From contig JBBRXC010000046.1 of NCBI GenBank assembly GCA_038248745.1, positions 1-11,464 of the forward strand: a stretch of DNA of 11,464 bases, given 5' to 3'. The stretch is from JAENWH01 sp038248745 (GTDB taxonomy: Bacteria > Bacillota > Clostridia > Peptostreptococcales > Anaerovoracaceae). The position numbers and the translations under genes are program-made. Shown here one piece after another: positions 1-5,911 of the stretch. Every line of letters starts with the position of its first letter. The stretch's first letter is position 1. Under the pieces are notes generated by a model. The model had not been told where the DNA came from, ran no database searches, and saw only the letters and a program-made list of their open reading frames with translations.

Positions 1-44
1 AAACAAGAAAGCTAGTGGACGCCTTATAGGCTGAAGGAGGAGCT

Positions 45-1292
45 ATGGATATTAAAATTGATTTATCAAGAAGCAATGTTTCGGATAAACAGATTAAGGA
101 CGGTAAAATTGGCGTCGATCAAGCCATGGAAAAACTCTGGTCTGGCAATGAGGAATTTACGGGGTGGGTAAAACTGCCTTTACAATATGATAAGGATGAA
201 CTTGAACGGATCCTCCACACGGCGGATAAAATTCAGATGCAGTGCAAGCTTTTTATCGTAATAGGGATTGGTGGGTCTTATCTTGGCACGCGTGCAGTGG
301 TTCACGCCCTGGCAGAGCATGCTATTACTGGATGCCCTGAAATCAGGTTTGCTGGTAATAATATAAGCGGGACGTATCATGCAGAACTTTTGGACGAGAT
401 GGCATTAAAGGATACCTGCATTTGCGTGATTTCCAAGTCGGGGACAACCACGGAACCTTCCATTGCTTTTGCGGTATTTAAAGAAGAACTGATAAAAAAA
501 TATGGTCCAGAGGCAGCGAACAAGCGGATCTACGCCATTACCGACAGAGAAAAAGGTGTTCTTCGTGAAGAGGCTGATGCGGAGGGTTACGAGACTTTTG
601 TGGTGCCAGATGATATTGGCGGCAGATATTCGGTGCTTACGGCCGTTGGCCTTTTGCCCATTGCAGTGGCAGGAATAGATGTAAAAGAGCTTTTAAAGGG
701 TGCTGAAACGATGGCTACAGCGACTGAATGGGATTTTGGTGCCAGCGATTATGCGATTACCAGGTTTGAACTTTTAAAGGCCGGAAAAAACATAGAAATT
801 TTCGAATATTATGAACCGCAACTGATGTACCTTGCAGAATGGCTCAAGCAGCTTTTCGGAGAAAGTGAAGGAAAGGAAGGAAAGGGGTTATTCCCTGCAT
901 CCCTCCAGTTTAGCGCAGATCTTCATTCCATGGGACAGTTCCTTCAGGAAGGCAACCAGATATTTTTTGAGACGGTTTTAAATGTGCTTCACCCAGACCA
1001 GGACATTATCGTTCCCGACAGTGCAGGCAAGATGCTGGCCGGTAAAAGCATGAACCAGGTGAACCAAGCGGCAATCAATGGTGTCATGGCAGCTCACAAA
1101 GCGGTTGGCATTCCCATGATAAAGATAGATATTCCGGAGTTAACCCCTTATTACTTCGGCCAGCTGATTTACTTCTTTGAAATCACCTGCGCCACAACCG
1201 CTTATTTGATGGGCGTGAACCCGTTTGATCAGCCGGGGGTGGAACAATATAAGGAAGAGATGCGAAAAGAACTGGCAAAGCAGGCCGAATAA
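45..1292 (+). CDS. pgi: Glucose-6-phosphate isomerase
   Basis: Cytosolic glycolytic enzyme interconverting glucose 6-phosphate and fructose 6-phosphate. Both family signatures are visible: DIGGRYSVLTAVGL near residue 190 and the C-terminal FDQPGVEQYK, whose last Lys is the expected catalytic residue. Also present are the sugar-phosphate-binding stretches GIGGSYLG (about residue 75) and SKSGTTTE (about 130), and the catalytic-Glu segment QFLQEGN. At 415 aa it is shorter than the roughly 450 aa usual in Firmicutes. The shortfall seems to lie mainly at the N-terminus before the GWVKLP segment, and no catalytic part is missing. The ATG follows AAGGAGG (34-40) by four bases, which fixes the start. 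Sampled lines are near 47-48% GC against about 30-33% in lines from the downstream cluster, so it may belong to a differently composed housekeeping neighbourhood. It has no visible functional link to the catabolic operon. Confidence 0.96.
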   Translation: MDIKIDLSRSNVSDKQIKDGKIGVDQAMEKLWSGNEEFTGWVKLPLQYDKDELERILHTADKIQMQCKLFIVIGIGGSYLGTRAVVHALAEHAITGCPEIRFAGNNISGTYHAELLDEMALKDTCICVISKSGTTTEPSIAFAVFKEELIKKYGPEAANKRIYAITDREKGVLREEADAEGYETFVVPDDIGGRYSVLTAVGLLPIAVAGIDVKELLKGAETMATATEWDFGASDYAITRFELLKAGKNIEIFEYYEPQLMYLAEWLKQLFGESEGKEGKGLFPASLQFSADLHSMGQFLQEGNQIFFETVLNVLHPDQDIIVPDSAGKMLAGKSMNQVNQAAINGVMAAHKAVGIPMIKIDIPELTPYYFGQLIYFFEITCATTAYLMGVNPFDQPGVEQYKEEMRKELAKQAE

Positions 1293-1330
1293 ACTGAACA
1301 TTTCTACTATTGTTTTTTAGGGAATTGTTG

Positions 1331-1364
1331 TTGAAAAAATATAGATATTAACATATAGTATAAT
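1331..1364 (+). promoter_or_regulatory. Candidate promoter of hbd
   Basis: The 109-bp gap before hbd holds a perfect TATAAT at 1359-1364, about 38 bases before the ATG. No good -35 lies 17 bases upstream of it. TTGAAA at 1331-1336 pairs at 17 bp with the overlapping TATAGT (1354-1359), so one of the two overlapping -10 hexamers is likely used. No hairpin terminator for the preceding pgi was seen in this gap. Confidence 0.5.
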
Positions 1365-1401
1365 CATATTAATATTGTTATATTAACTTGAGGAGGAAAA
1401 A

Positions 1402-2244
1402 ATGAAGAAAATTGGAGTATTAGGTTCAGGCACAATGGGCGCTGGAATTATCCAGGTTCTTGCACAAAATGGATTCGAAGTAGTTTTAAGAGCTAGAAGA
1501 CAGACATCTGTTGATTCGGGTATTGCTACTGTAGAAAAAAATCTTGATAGGCTTGTTGTTAAAGAAAAGATTACAGCTGAAGAAAAAGCCGCAGTAATGA
1601 GCAGAATCAAGGGTTCGACGGATATCGCAATTGTTGCTGATGCTGACCTTATTATTGAAGCAGCCACTGAAGATATGACGCAAAAGAAGGCATTGTTTGC
1701 TGAATTAGACGCTCTTTGCAAGCCAGAGACTATTATCGCAACCAATACATCATCTCTTTCTATTACTGAGATTGCAGCTGCAACAAACAGACCAGACAAA
1801 ATTATCGGCATGCATTTCTTCAATCCGGTTCCAATGATGAAGCTGGTTGAAATCATTAAAGGCCTTACAACCTCAGAAGAGACAAAGGAATCCATTCTTG
1901 AACTTACAAGAGCTCTTGGGAAATCTCCGGTAGATGTTGCTGAAGCGCCAGGATTTGTTGTAAATAGAATTCTTATTCCTATGGTAAATGAAGCGATTGG
2001 GATTCTTGCTGATGGCGTTGCCACTGCGGAAGATATCGACCAGGCAATGATGCTCGGCGCGAACCACCCAATGGGACCTCTTGCACTAGGCGATTTGGTT
2101 GGTCTTGATGTTTGCCTTGCTATCATGGATGTTCTTTATGCTGAATATGGTGATCCTAAGTATAGAGCGCACCCATTACTTAGAAAAATGGTTAGAGCAA
2201 ATAAACTTGGCAGAAAAACAAAAGTAGGATTTTTTGCTTACTAA
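1402..2244 (+). CDS. hbd: 3-hydroxybutyryl-CoA dehydrogenase
   Basis: Cytosolic enzyme of butyrate/crotonyl-CoA metabolism that reduces acetoacetyl-CoA to 3-hydroxybutyryl-CoA. It has the full clostridial length of 280 aa. The N-terminal Rossmann fold carries GSGTMG (residues 8-13). The catalytic pair is His138 (in GMHFFNP) and Glu150, with Asn188 in the GFVVNR segment; the C-terminal helical domain contains GANHPMGPLALGDLVGLD. After the second beta strand the usual acidic residue that selects NAD is replaced by Ala31-Arg32-Arg33. From memory, this resembles the NADP-dependent Clostridium kluyveri enzyme (Gly-Arg-Thr there), so NADPH use is inferred. Start fixed by GAGGAGG (1390-1396). Thiolase, crotonase and butyryl-CoA dehydrogenase genes are not in the window, so it stands alone here with its own promoter and terminator. 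Confidence 0.95.
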   Translation: MKKIGVLGSGTMGAGIIQVLAQNGFEVVLRARRQTSVDSGIATVEKNLDRLVVKEKITAEEKAAVMSRIKGSTDIAIVADADLIIEAATEDMTQKKALFAELDALCKPETIIATNTSSLSITEIAAATNRPDKIIGMHFFNPVPMMKLVEIIKGLTTSEETKESILELTRALGKSPVDVAEAPGFVVNRILIPMVNEAIGILADGVATAEDIDQAMMLGANHPMGPLALGDLVGLDVCLAIMDVLYAEYGDPKYRAHPLLRKMVRANKLGRKTKVGFFAY

Positions 2245-2321
2245 GCTTATTTCCTAGGCTGCTTATAGAGGCATTCAATGGGTTTCGATTTTGTGGACAC
2301 GTTGCAAATGCTACATAAAAA

Positions 2322-2364
2322 ATCAAAAAGTTGTCCATCGCTTAGCGGTGGGCAACTTTTTGAT
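2322..2364. terminator. Bidirectional intrinsic terminator between hbd and the GntR gene
   Basis: A 20-bp stem (2322-2341 with 2345-2364) closes on a 3-base TTA loop. Only two positions are not Watson-Crick, and both form G-U pairs in the plus-strand RNA. A T run flanks each side: CTTTTTGATG reading plus and CTTTTTGATTTTTTATG reading minus. It lies 78 bases past the hbd stop and 84 bases past the stop of the convergent regulator, so it suits both. The minus direction has the longer T run. The rest of the 203-bp gap shows no further gene. Confidence 0.85.
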
Positions 2365-2447
2365 GTGCGCCTATTTTCAAAATGAATACTACTTATACGA
2401 AAAGAGACTATGAAATACACTAGTACTGAATTAATTTTGCTTCTGAT

Positions 2448-3086
2448 CTAAATCAAATCTGTTGAACGGGTTGACCAATGAATATCTGCTAGAAATTCAA
2501 ACAATTTTGAGGGGTCTCCAGCTTCAAATAATTCTGTAATGCGAAGGTGCTCTTTGTTCATTAAGGAACATATGTCATATAATTCATCTTCGTTTTTGCT
2601 GTAATAAGTGTACCTGTCAAGATTTTCCTTTATTTGTTTCAGCAAAGTGACTAATTGTATGTTGTTACATTTATTGATATAAACGCTATGAAAATTTTCC
2701 TGCTGGTCGCAATAAGATGGATAATTCTTGTATTTAATGGCGACGTCTGCCAAATCCACATACTCGCGCATTTTATTGAAATCTACACTTGTCATATAGG
2801 GCAAAGCCAGCCTTGCTGCAAGCGCATCTAAATTCGCCAAAATCTCGTAAGAATCCAGCTTTGTTTTCTGATCAAACTTGGTTATCGAATATCCCTTTCT
2901 TGGAACCTTTTGAAGAATCCCGTTGGCAACAAGTTCAATCAAAGCTTCTCTTGCAGGCGTTCTGCTTATATTTAAAGATTCACATACCATTGTTTCGGTG
3001 ATGATATCATCTGATGCGAATTCCCCGTTATGAATTTTTGACATGATGCTTTCTATGGCCATGTGTCTTAATGATGTTATGTCCAA
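2448..3086 (-). CDS. GntR-family (FadR/FCD type) transcriptional regulator
   Basis: DNA-binding regulator of 212 aa. The N-terminal winged helix (about residues 5-70) has the typical recognition segment NISRTPAREALIEL (39-52), followed by the wing VPRKGYSI. The C-terminal all-helical FCD ligand domain (about 76-205) has metal-site histidines His133 (NFH), His180 (KEHLRI) and His203. The Asp that normally sits four residues before the first His is Gln129 here, so metal binding may be altered. The start codon is TTG, chosen because AGGAGGT (minus strand, 3098-3092) lies five bases before it. An internal ATG at residue 9 would lose the start of helix 1 and lacks such a site. FCD regulators usually respond to organic acids, amino acids or related metabolites and often repress divergent catabolic genes. 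Its position opposite the dehydrogenase operon suggests that role (inference). Confidence 0.9.
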   Translation of the reverse strand: MDITSLRHMAIESIMSKIHNGEFASDDIITETMVCESLNISRTPAREALIELVANGILQKVPRKGYSITKFDQKTKLDSYEILANLDALAARLALPYMTSVDFNKMREYVDLADVAIKYKNYPSYCDQQENFHSVYINKCNNIQLVTLLKQIKENLDRYTYYSKNEDELYDICSLMNKEHLRITELFEAGDPSKLFEFLADIHWSTRSTDLI

Positions 3087-3091
3087 AATAT

Positions 3092-3098
3092 ACCTCCT
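3092..3098 (-). promoter_or_regulatory. Ribosome binding site fixing the TTG start of the GntR gene
   Basis: The minus strand reads AGGAGGT, separated by five bases from TTG at 3086-3084. No ATG lies in frame at this distance, so this site supports initiation at TTG rather than at the ATG eight codons further in. Confidence 0.7.
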
Positions 3099-3141
3099 AT
3101 TTATGAAACACTATTGGATGTAGCGGGTTTTCTATGTTAAA

Positions 3142-3170
3142 AATATACCATACCAATATACGTAACACAA
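3142..3170 (-). promoter_or_regulatory. Candidate promoter of the GntR gene
   Basis: Reading the minus strand, TTGTGT (3170-3165) and TATATT (3147-3142) are 17 bp apart, about 56 bases before the TTG start. The spacer contains ACGTAT (3163-3158) and the tandem GGTATGGTAT. A repressor bound there would autoregulate the gene (inference). Confidence 0.5.
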
Positions 3171-3309
3171 TAACAAAAAAGAAAATATTTAAAAATACAC
3201 GTATACGCTTTTTAAATTACAACTATTATAATTATAAAAAATGCTTAAAATTCAATTTAAAACAGCAAATATTGTCTTAGAACGCACGTATTTATTAAAA
3301 TAATATCGA

Positions 3310-3339
3310 TTGACATGTATTAGCGTATGTATATATACT
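3310..3339 (+). promoter_or_regulatory. Promoter of the dehydrogenase-led catabolic operon
   Basis: A perfect -35 TTGACA (3310-3315) is followed after 18 bp by TATACT (3334-3339), with the overlapping alternative TATATA at 3332-3337. Transcription would start near 3346, giving a leader of about 58 bases with GGAGG at 3391-3395 before the ATG. The -10 lies in the palindrome GTATATATAC, so a repressor there would block polymerase. Confidence 0.7.
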
Positions 3340-3348
3340 TTGAATTAA

Positions 3349-3358
3349 CAAGCGCTTG
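3349..3358. promoter_or_regulatory. Perfect palindrome CAAGCGCTTG just after the predicted start site
   Basis: A 10-bp perfect inverted repeat lies a few bases downstream of the expected transcription start, a classic repressor position. Its AAGCGCTT core matches the centre of a CcpA cre site, but the outer cre positions do not match. It could be a degenerate cre element or an operator for another regulator. Confidence 0.35.
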
Positions 3359-3403
3359 AAATGAATAACGTATATTAAAAATGGAACTTAGGAGGATTTT
3401 ATT

Positions 3404-4552
3404 ATGGAGAAAAAACCTTATGTGATCGTTGAATGGAATGACGTAGAGAGTGATGCCAAAGGATGGCTTTGCGCATATAATTTTGTAAATCATTACTGTG
3501 GTGGTGGAACAAGAATGCATCCTTCAGTAACAAGAGAAGAAGTAGTTCGATTAGCTACCACGATGGGATATAAATATAAGGCTGCTGAATCAAAAACAAC
3601 AGGCGGATGCAAGGGTGGAATAGCTTATGATTATAAAGCGGCGGATGCGAAAGATGTATTAAGAAGATATTTAGTGGCTATGGCGCCTTACATTAATGCA
3701 GGTGTTTCCATTGGCGGCGACTTGGGTGTTGATTATGGGGATGTACTTAGCATTCTTGACGATTTGGGAATAGGGCTTCCAGCGACAAAAGAAATGAAGA
3801 ATGATCCTAAAATACAACAGTATATTAAGGACCATGACAAGCTTTGTGATATGACGTATGACGGATTTAAAATGTATGACATGATTACAGGGTATGGATG
3901 TGCTGCTTCCTTAGATGAAGCTTGGAAAATTAAAAATGGAAAAGAGGGAGCAACAGTTGTCTTGCAGGGATTTGGCTGCGTAGGTGCATCCATGGCTATA
4001 AGTTTGGATAAACTGGGCTATAAGGTGATTGCCATTTCAGATGCTAACTGTATGGTTGTTTGTAAAGATGGGCTAGATGTAAAAAAACTTGTTGCAAATA
4101 GAAAGCCAAAAGGCGAATTAGACCAAGATGCATTTGAAAAAAATTATCAGGTAATGAAAAATGCTGAGTGGCTGGATATTGAATGTGATATTCTTGTTCC
4201 TGCCGCACTTGAGGATGTCATAAACAAGGATAATGCACATCAGGTGAAGGCTAGTCTGATCGTAGAGGCGGCAAATATTCCTGTTACAGCAGAAGCAGAT
4301 AAAATTCTTGCTGAAAAAGGCGTTGATATTTGTGTGGACTTTGTTGCAAATCTAGGGGGAATCAGAATATATGATGTAGCAGTGTTTGGTCTTGTACCAT
4401 GTATTCCAGAAGCCATTGTTGAAGATACTTGCAATTTGACGAGAAAAAACACAAGACTTATTTTTGAAAAGGCAGCGAAAGAAAATAAAACAACAAGAGA
4501 AGTTGCGAGAGAAATCTTCGCTCCTGACACGTTTGATACCCCTGATATTTAA
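3404..4552 (+). CDS. Glu/Leu/Phe/Val dehydrogenase family amino acid dehydrogenase, divergent
   Basis: Family enzymes oxidatively deaminate an L-amino acid to a 2-oxoacid with NAD(P). Visible elements: GGGTRMHP (33-40), catalytic-Lys segment TGGCKGG (Lys70) with a second candidate Lys57 or Lys59 upstream, catalytic Asp106 in GGDLGV, Rossmann motif GFGCVG (189-194), and EAANIPVT (288-295) with NLGG (316-319). At 382 aa it is shorter than the 420-450 aa of hexameric glutamate dehydrogenases and nearer to leucine dehydrogenases. By eye alignment, the two glutamate side-chain carboxylate contacts (Lys89 and Ser380 in Clostridium symbiosum numbering) are Gly33 and Tyr323 here, so glutamate is an unlikely substrate. 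Cys69 and Lys64 also break the family PROSITE pattern. It is first in the cluster behind a strong promoter, with GGAGG at 3391-3395. No terminator separates it from the ferredoxin gene 90 bases on. A tandem repeat overlaps its stop codon. Confidence 0.88.
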   Translation: MEKKPYVIVEWNDVESDAKGWLCAYNFVNHYCGGGTRMHPSVTREEVVRLATTMGYKYKAAESKTTGGCKGGIAYDYKAADAKDVLRRYLVAMAPYINAGVSIGGDLGVDYGDVLSILDDLGIGLPATKEMKNDPKIQQYIKDHDKLCDMTYDGFKMYDMITGYGCAASLDEAWKIKNGKEGATVVLQGFGCVGASMAISLDKLGYKVIAISDANCMVVCKDGLDVKKLVANRKPKGELDQDAFEKNYQVMKNAEWLDIECDILVPAALEDVINKDNAHQVKASLIVEAANIPVTAEADKILAEKGVDICVDFVANLGGIRIYDVAVFGLVPCIPEAIVEDTCNLTRKNTRLIFEKAAKENKTTREVAREIFAPDTFDTPDI

Positions 4553-4595
4553 TACAGACGACTTTTGATATGCCTGACATTTAATACAGACGACT
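4532..4595 (+). repeat. 32-bp imperfect tandem duplication across the dehydrogenase stop codon
   Basis: 4532-4563 and 4564-4595 match at 29 of 32 positions and abut exactly. The first copy encodes the protein tail FDTPDI and stop. The second, shifted out of frame by the 32-bp unit, would read FDMPDI and stop. The second copy is untranslated relic sequence in the gap before the ferredoxin gene and forms no evident hairpin. Confidence 0.9.
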
Positions 4596-4632
4596 TGAAA
4601 TTGATATTTAACAAAAGGTATTTTTAAAATAT

Positions 4633-4638
4633 GGAGGA
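4633..4638 (+). promoter_or_regulatory. Ribosome binding site deciding the ferredoxin start
   Basis: GGAGGA begins two bases into the first in-frame ATG (4631) and lies four bases before the second ATG (4643). The upstream ATG has no site of its own, so initiation at 4643 is favoured. Confidence 0.75.
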
Positions 4639-4642
4639 ACAG

Positions 4643-4852
4643 ATGAACAAACTAGTAATACACAGCGAATCCTGTAAGGCTTGCGAGTATTGTGTGGTAA
4701 ATTGTCCGAAAGGCGCACTTTCCCTTGCGGGCTCAATTAATAAGGCAGGATATATTACAACTATTGTCGATAGAGAAAAATGTATTCTTTGTGGGATCTG
4801 CTACAATGTCTGCCCGGATTACGTATATGAAATAATGGAGGAGGAGGCATAA
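4643..4852 (+). CDS. 2-oxoacid:ferredoxin oxidoreductase, delta (2x[4Fe-4S] ferredoxin) subunit
   Basis: Small electron-transfer subunit of 69 aa, carrying electrons from the thiamine site of the oxidoreductase to soluble ferredoxin. Two complete CxxCxxCxxxCP motifs are present, Cys11-14-17-21 and Cys47-50-53-57, each expected to bind a [4Fe-4S] cluster. Length and single-domain structure match the separate VorD/KorD subunits rather than free clostridial ferredoxin, and the neighbours supply the other three subunits. The longer reading from ATG 4631 (73 aa) is less likely because the ribosome site falls inside it. Only two bases separate its stop from the next start, and the GGAGGAGGAGG run at its own 3' end serves the alpha subunit, so the genes are one operon. 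Confidence 0.9.
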   Translation: MNKLVIHSESCKACEYCVVNCPKGALSLAGSINKAGYITTIVDREKCILCGICYNVCPDYVYEIMEEEA

Positions 4853-4854
4853 AA

Positions 4855-5910
4855 ATGACGAAACAACTGATGAAAGGAAATGATGCAATAGCGGAAGCAG
4901 CAATAAGAGCTGGATGCAGATTTTTTGCAGGATATCCAATAACGCCTCAAACTGAAATATTAGAATATTTATCCTGGCGGATGCCTGAAGTAAATGGCGT
5001 ATTTGTCCAAACGGAATCTGAACTTTCCGGGATTTCAATGGTATATGGGGCAGCAGCGACTGGAACAAGAACGTTTACAAGTTCATCTGGTCCGGGGTTC
5101 AGTTTGATGCAGGAAGGCATTTCCTATATTGCATCAGCGGAACTTCCATGTGTAATTGTTGATGTGCAGAGATACGGTTCTGGTTTGGCAGATATTTTCA
5201 CTGGACAGGGAGATTACTGGCAAGCTGTTAAAAACGGCGGCCATGGAGATTACAGATGTATCGTTTATGCGCCAAATTCAGTTCAGGAAAGTGTTGATCT
5301 GATGATTTTAGCTTTTGACAAGGCTGAAGAACATAGAAATCCAGTACTGATTCTATCAGATGCATCCATTGCTCAAATGATGGAGCCTGTATCTTTTCCG
5401 GACATGAAAGAGCATGATATCAACCAACATGAATGGGCAATGAATGGCAAGGGTAACGGTAATAATAAGCGTCATACTTCAGTGATGTATTACAACTTGG
5501 ACTATGATAATTACTTGAAAAACAAATACGACAAAATTGTTGAAAATGAACAACGCTGGGAAGAATTCCAAACAGAGGATGCGGAGTTGATTTTAGTGGC
5601 TTACGGCATCTCCTCAAGAATTTGTGAAGAAGTTGTTGAAATGGCTAGAAAACAAGGCAAAAAAGTCGGACTAATTAGACCGATTACCCTCTATCCGTTT
5701 CCAAAAAAAGCCTTCGAAAATCTAAAAAACGTTAAATACTTTGCCTGCGTAGAGATGTCGTGCTTATCTCAAATGATAGAGGATGTAATTATTACGGTAA
5801 AGGGAATTCCAACTTATCCGATAAGAGGTGGAACGCGAGTTTATGAGGCAGAGGAAATCCTTGCACAGCTAGATGACATTTTTCAAGGCAAGTTAAAGGA
5901 GGTTTACTAA
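4855..5910 (+). CDS. vorB: 2-oxoacid:ferredoxin oxidoreductase, alpha subunit (VorB-like)
   Basis: Core subunit of 351 aa that, with the beta subunit, forms the thiamine-pyrophosphate active site converting a 2-oxoacid plus CoA to acyl-CoA, CO2 and reduced ferredoxin. The N-terminal pyrimidine-binding domain has GYPITPQTE (about residues 26-34) and TSSSGPGFSLMQEGISY (about 75-91), followed by the GGHGDYR segment near 125. The transketolase C-terminal-like domain begins near residue 230 (AELILVAYGISSRI). Overall layout and many blocks recall VorB, the branched-chain 2-oxoacid enzyme. However, the stretch usually reading QRGGPGLG is QRYGSGLA here, close to where substrate and CoA are bound in this superfamily, so substrate is not settled. 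2-Oxoglutarate (KorA) remains possible. The gene is translationally close-packed, one base before the beta gene, with AAGGAGGT inside its own end. Confidence 0.85.
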   Translation: MTKQLMKGNDAIAEAAIRAGCRFFAGYPITPQTEILEYLSWRMPEVNGVFVQTESELSGISMVYGAAATGTRTFTSSSGPGFSLMQEGISYIASAELPCVIVDVQRYGSGLADIFTGQGDYWQAVKNGGHGDYRCIVYAPNSVQESVDLMILAFDKAEEHRNPVLILSDASIAQMMEPVSFPDMKEHDINQHEWAMNGKGNGNNKRHTSVMYYNLDYDNYLKNKYDKIVENEQRWEEFQTEDAELILVAYGISSRICEEVVEMARKQGKKVGLIRPITLYPFPKKAFENLKNVKYFACVEMSCLSQMIEDVIITVKGIPTYPIRGGTRVYEAEEILAQLDDIFQGKLKEVY

Positions 5911-5911
5911 A

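Larger units (their letters stand above)
3158..3373. promoter_or_regulatory. Repeated CGTAT/GTATAC motifs, candidate GntR operators
   Basis: ACGTAT occurs at 3158-3163 (minus), 3199-3204, 3286-3291 and 3368-3373, and GCGTAT at 3323-3328. The second lies in the perfect palindrome CGTATACG (3200-3207). GTATATATAC (3329-3338) is a perfect 10-bp palindrome that covers most of the -10 of the dehydrogenase promoter. GTATAC-type palindromes are a known operator style for several FCD-GntR regulators. In AT-rich DNA some copies could be chance. Confidence 0.4.
3087..3403. other. Divergent control region between regulator and catabolic operon
   Basis: This 317-bp AT-rich stretch has no coding sequence I can support. 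It holds the leaders and promoters of the two divergent genes, scattered CGTAT-type motifs, the palindromes CGTATACG (3200-3207), GTATATATAC (3329-3338) and CAAGCGCTTG (3349-3358), and the two ribosome binding sites. Its length and motif density suggest binding of the adjacent GntR protein and possibly a second regulator. Confidence 0.7.

Noticed and set aside
1383..2126. Long open frame (247 codons) on the minus strand opposite hbd
   Set aside because: It lies antisense to a gene with complete catalytic motifs, its translation is Ser/Ile-rich with no recognisable domain, and no ribosome site was found. It is a shadow of hbd codon use.
4595..4624. Possible internal promoter TTGAAA-18 bp-TATTTT before the ferredoxin gene
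   Set aside because: The -10 is poor, the leader would be only about 12 bases, and AT-rich DNA gives such matches by chance.
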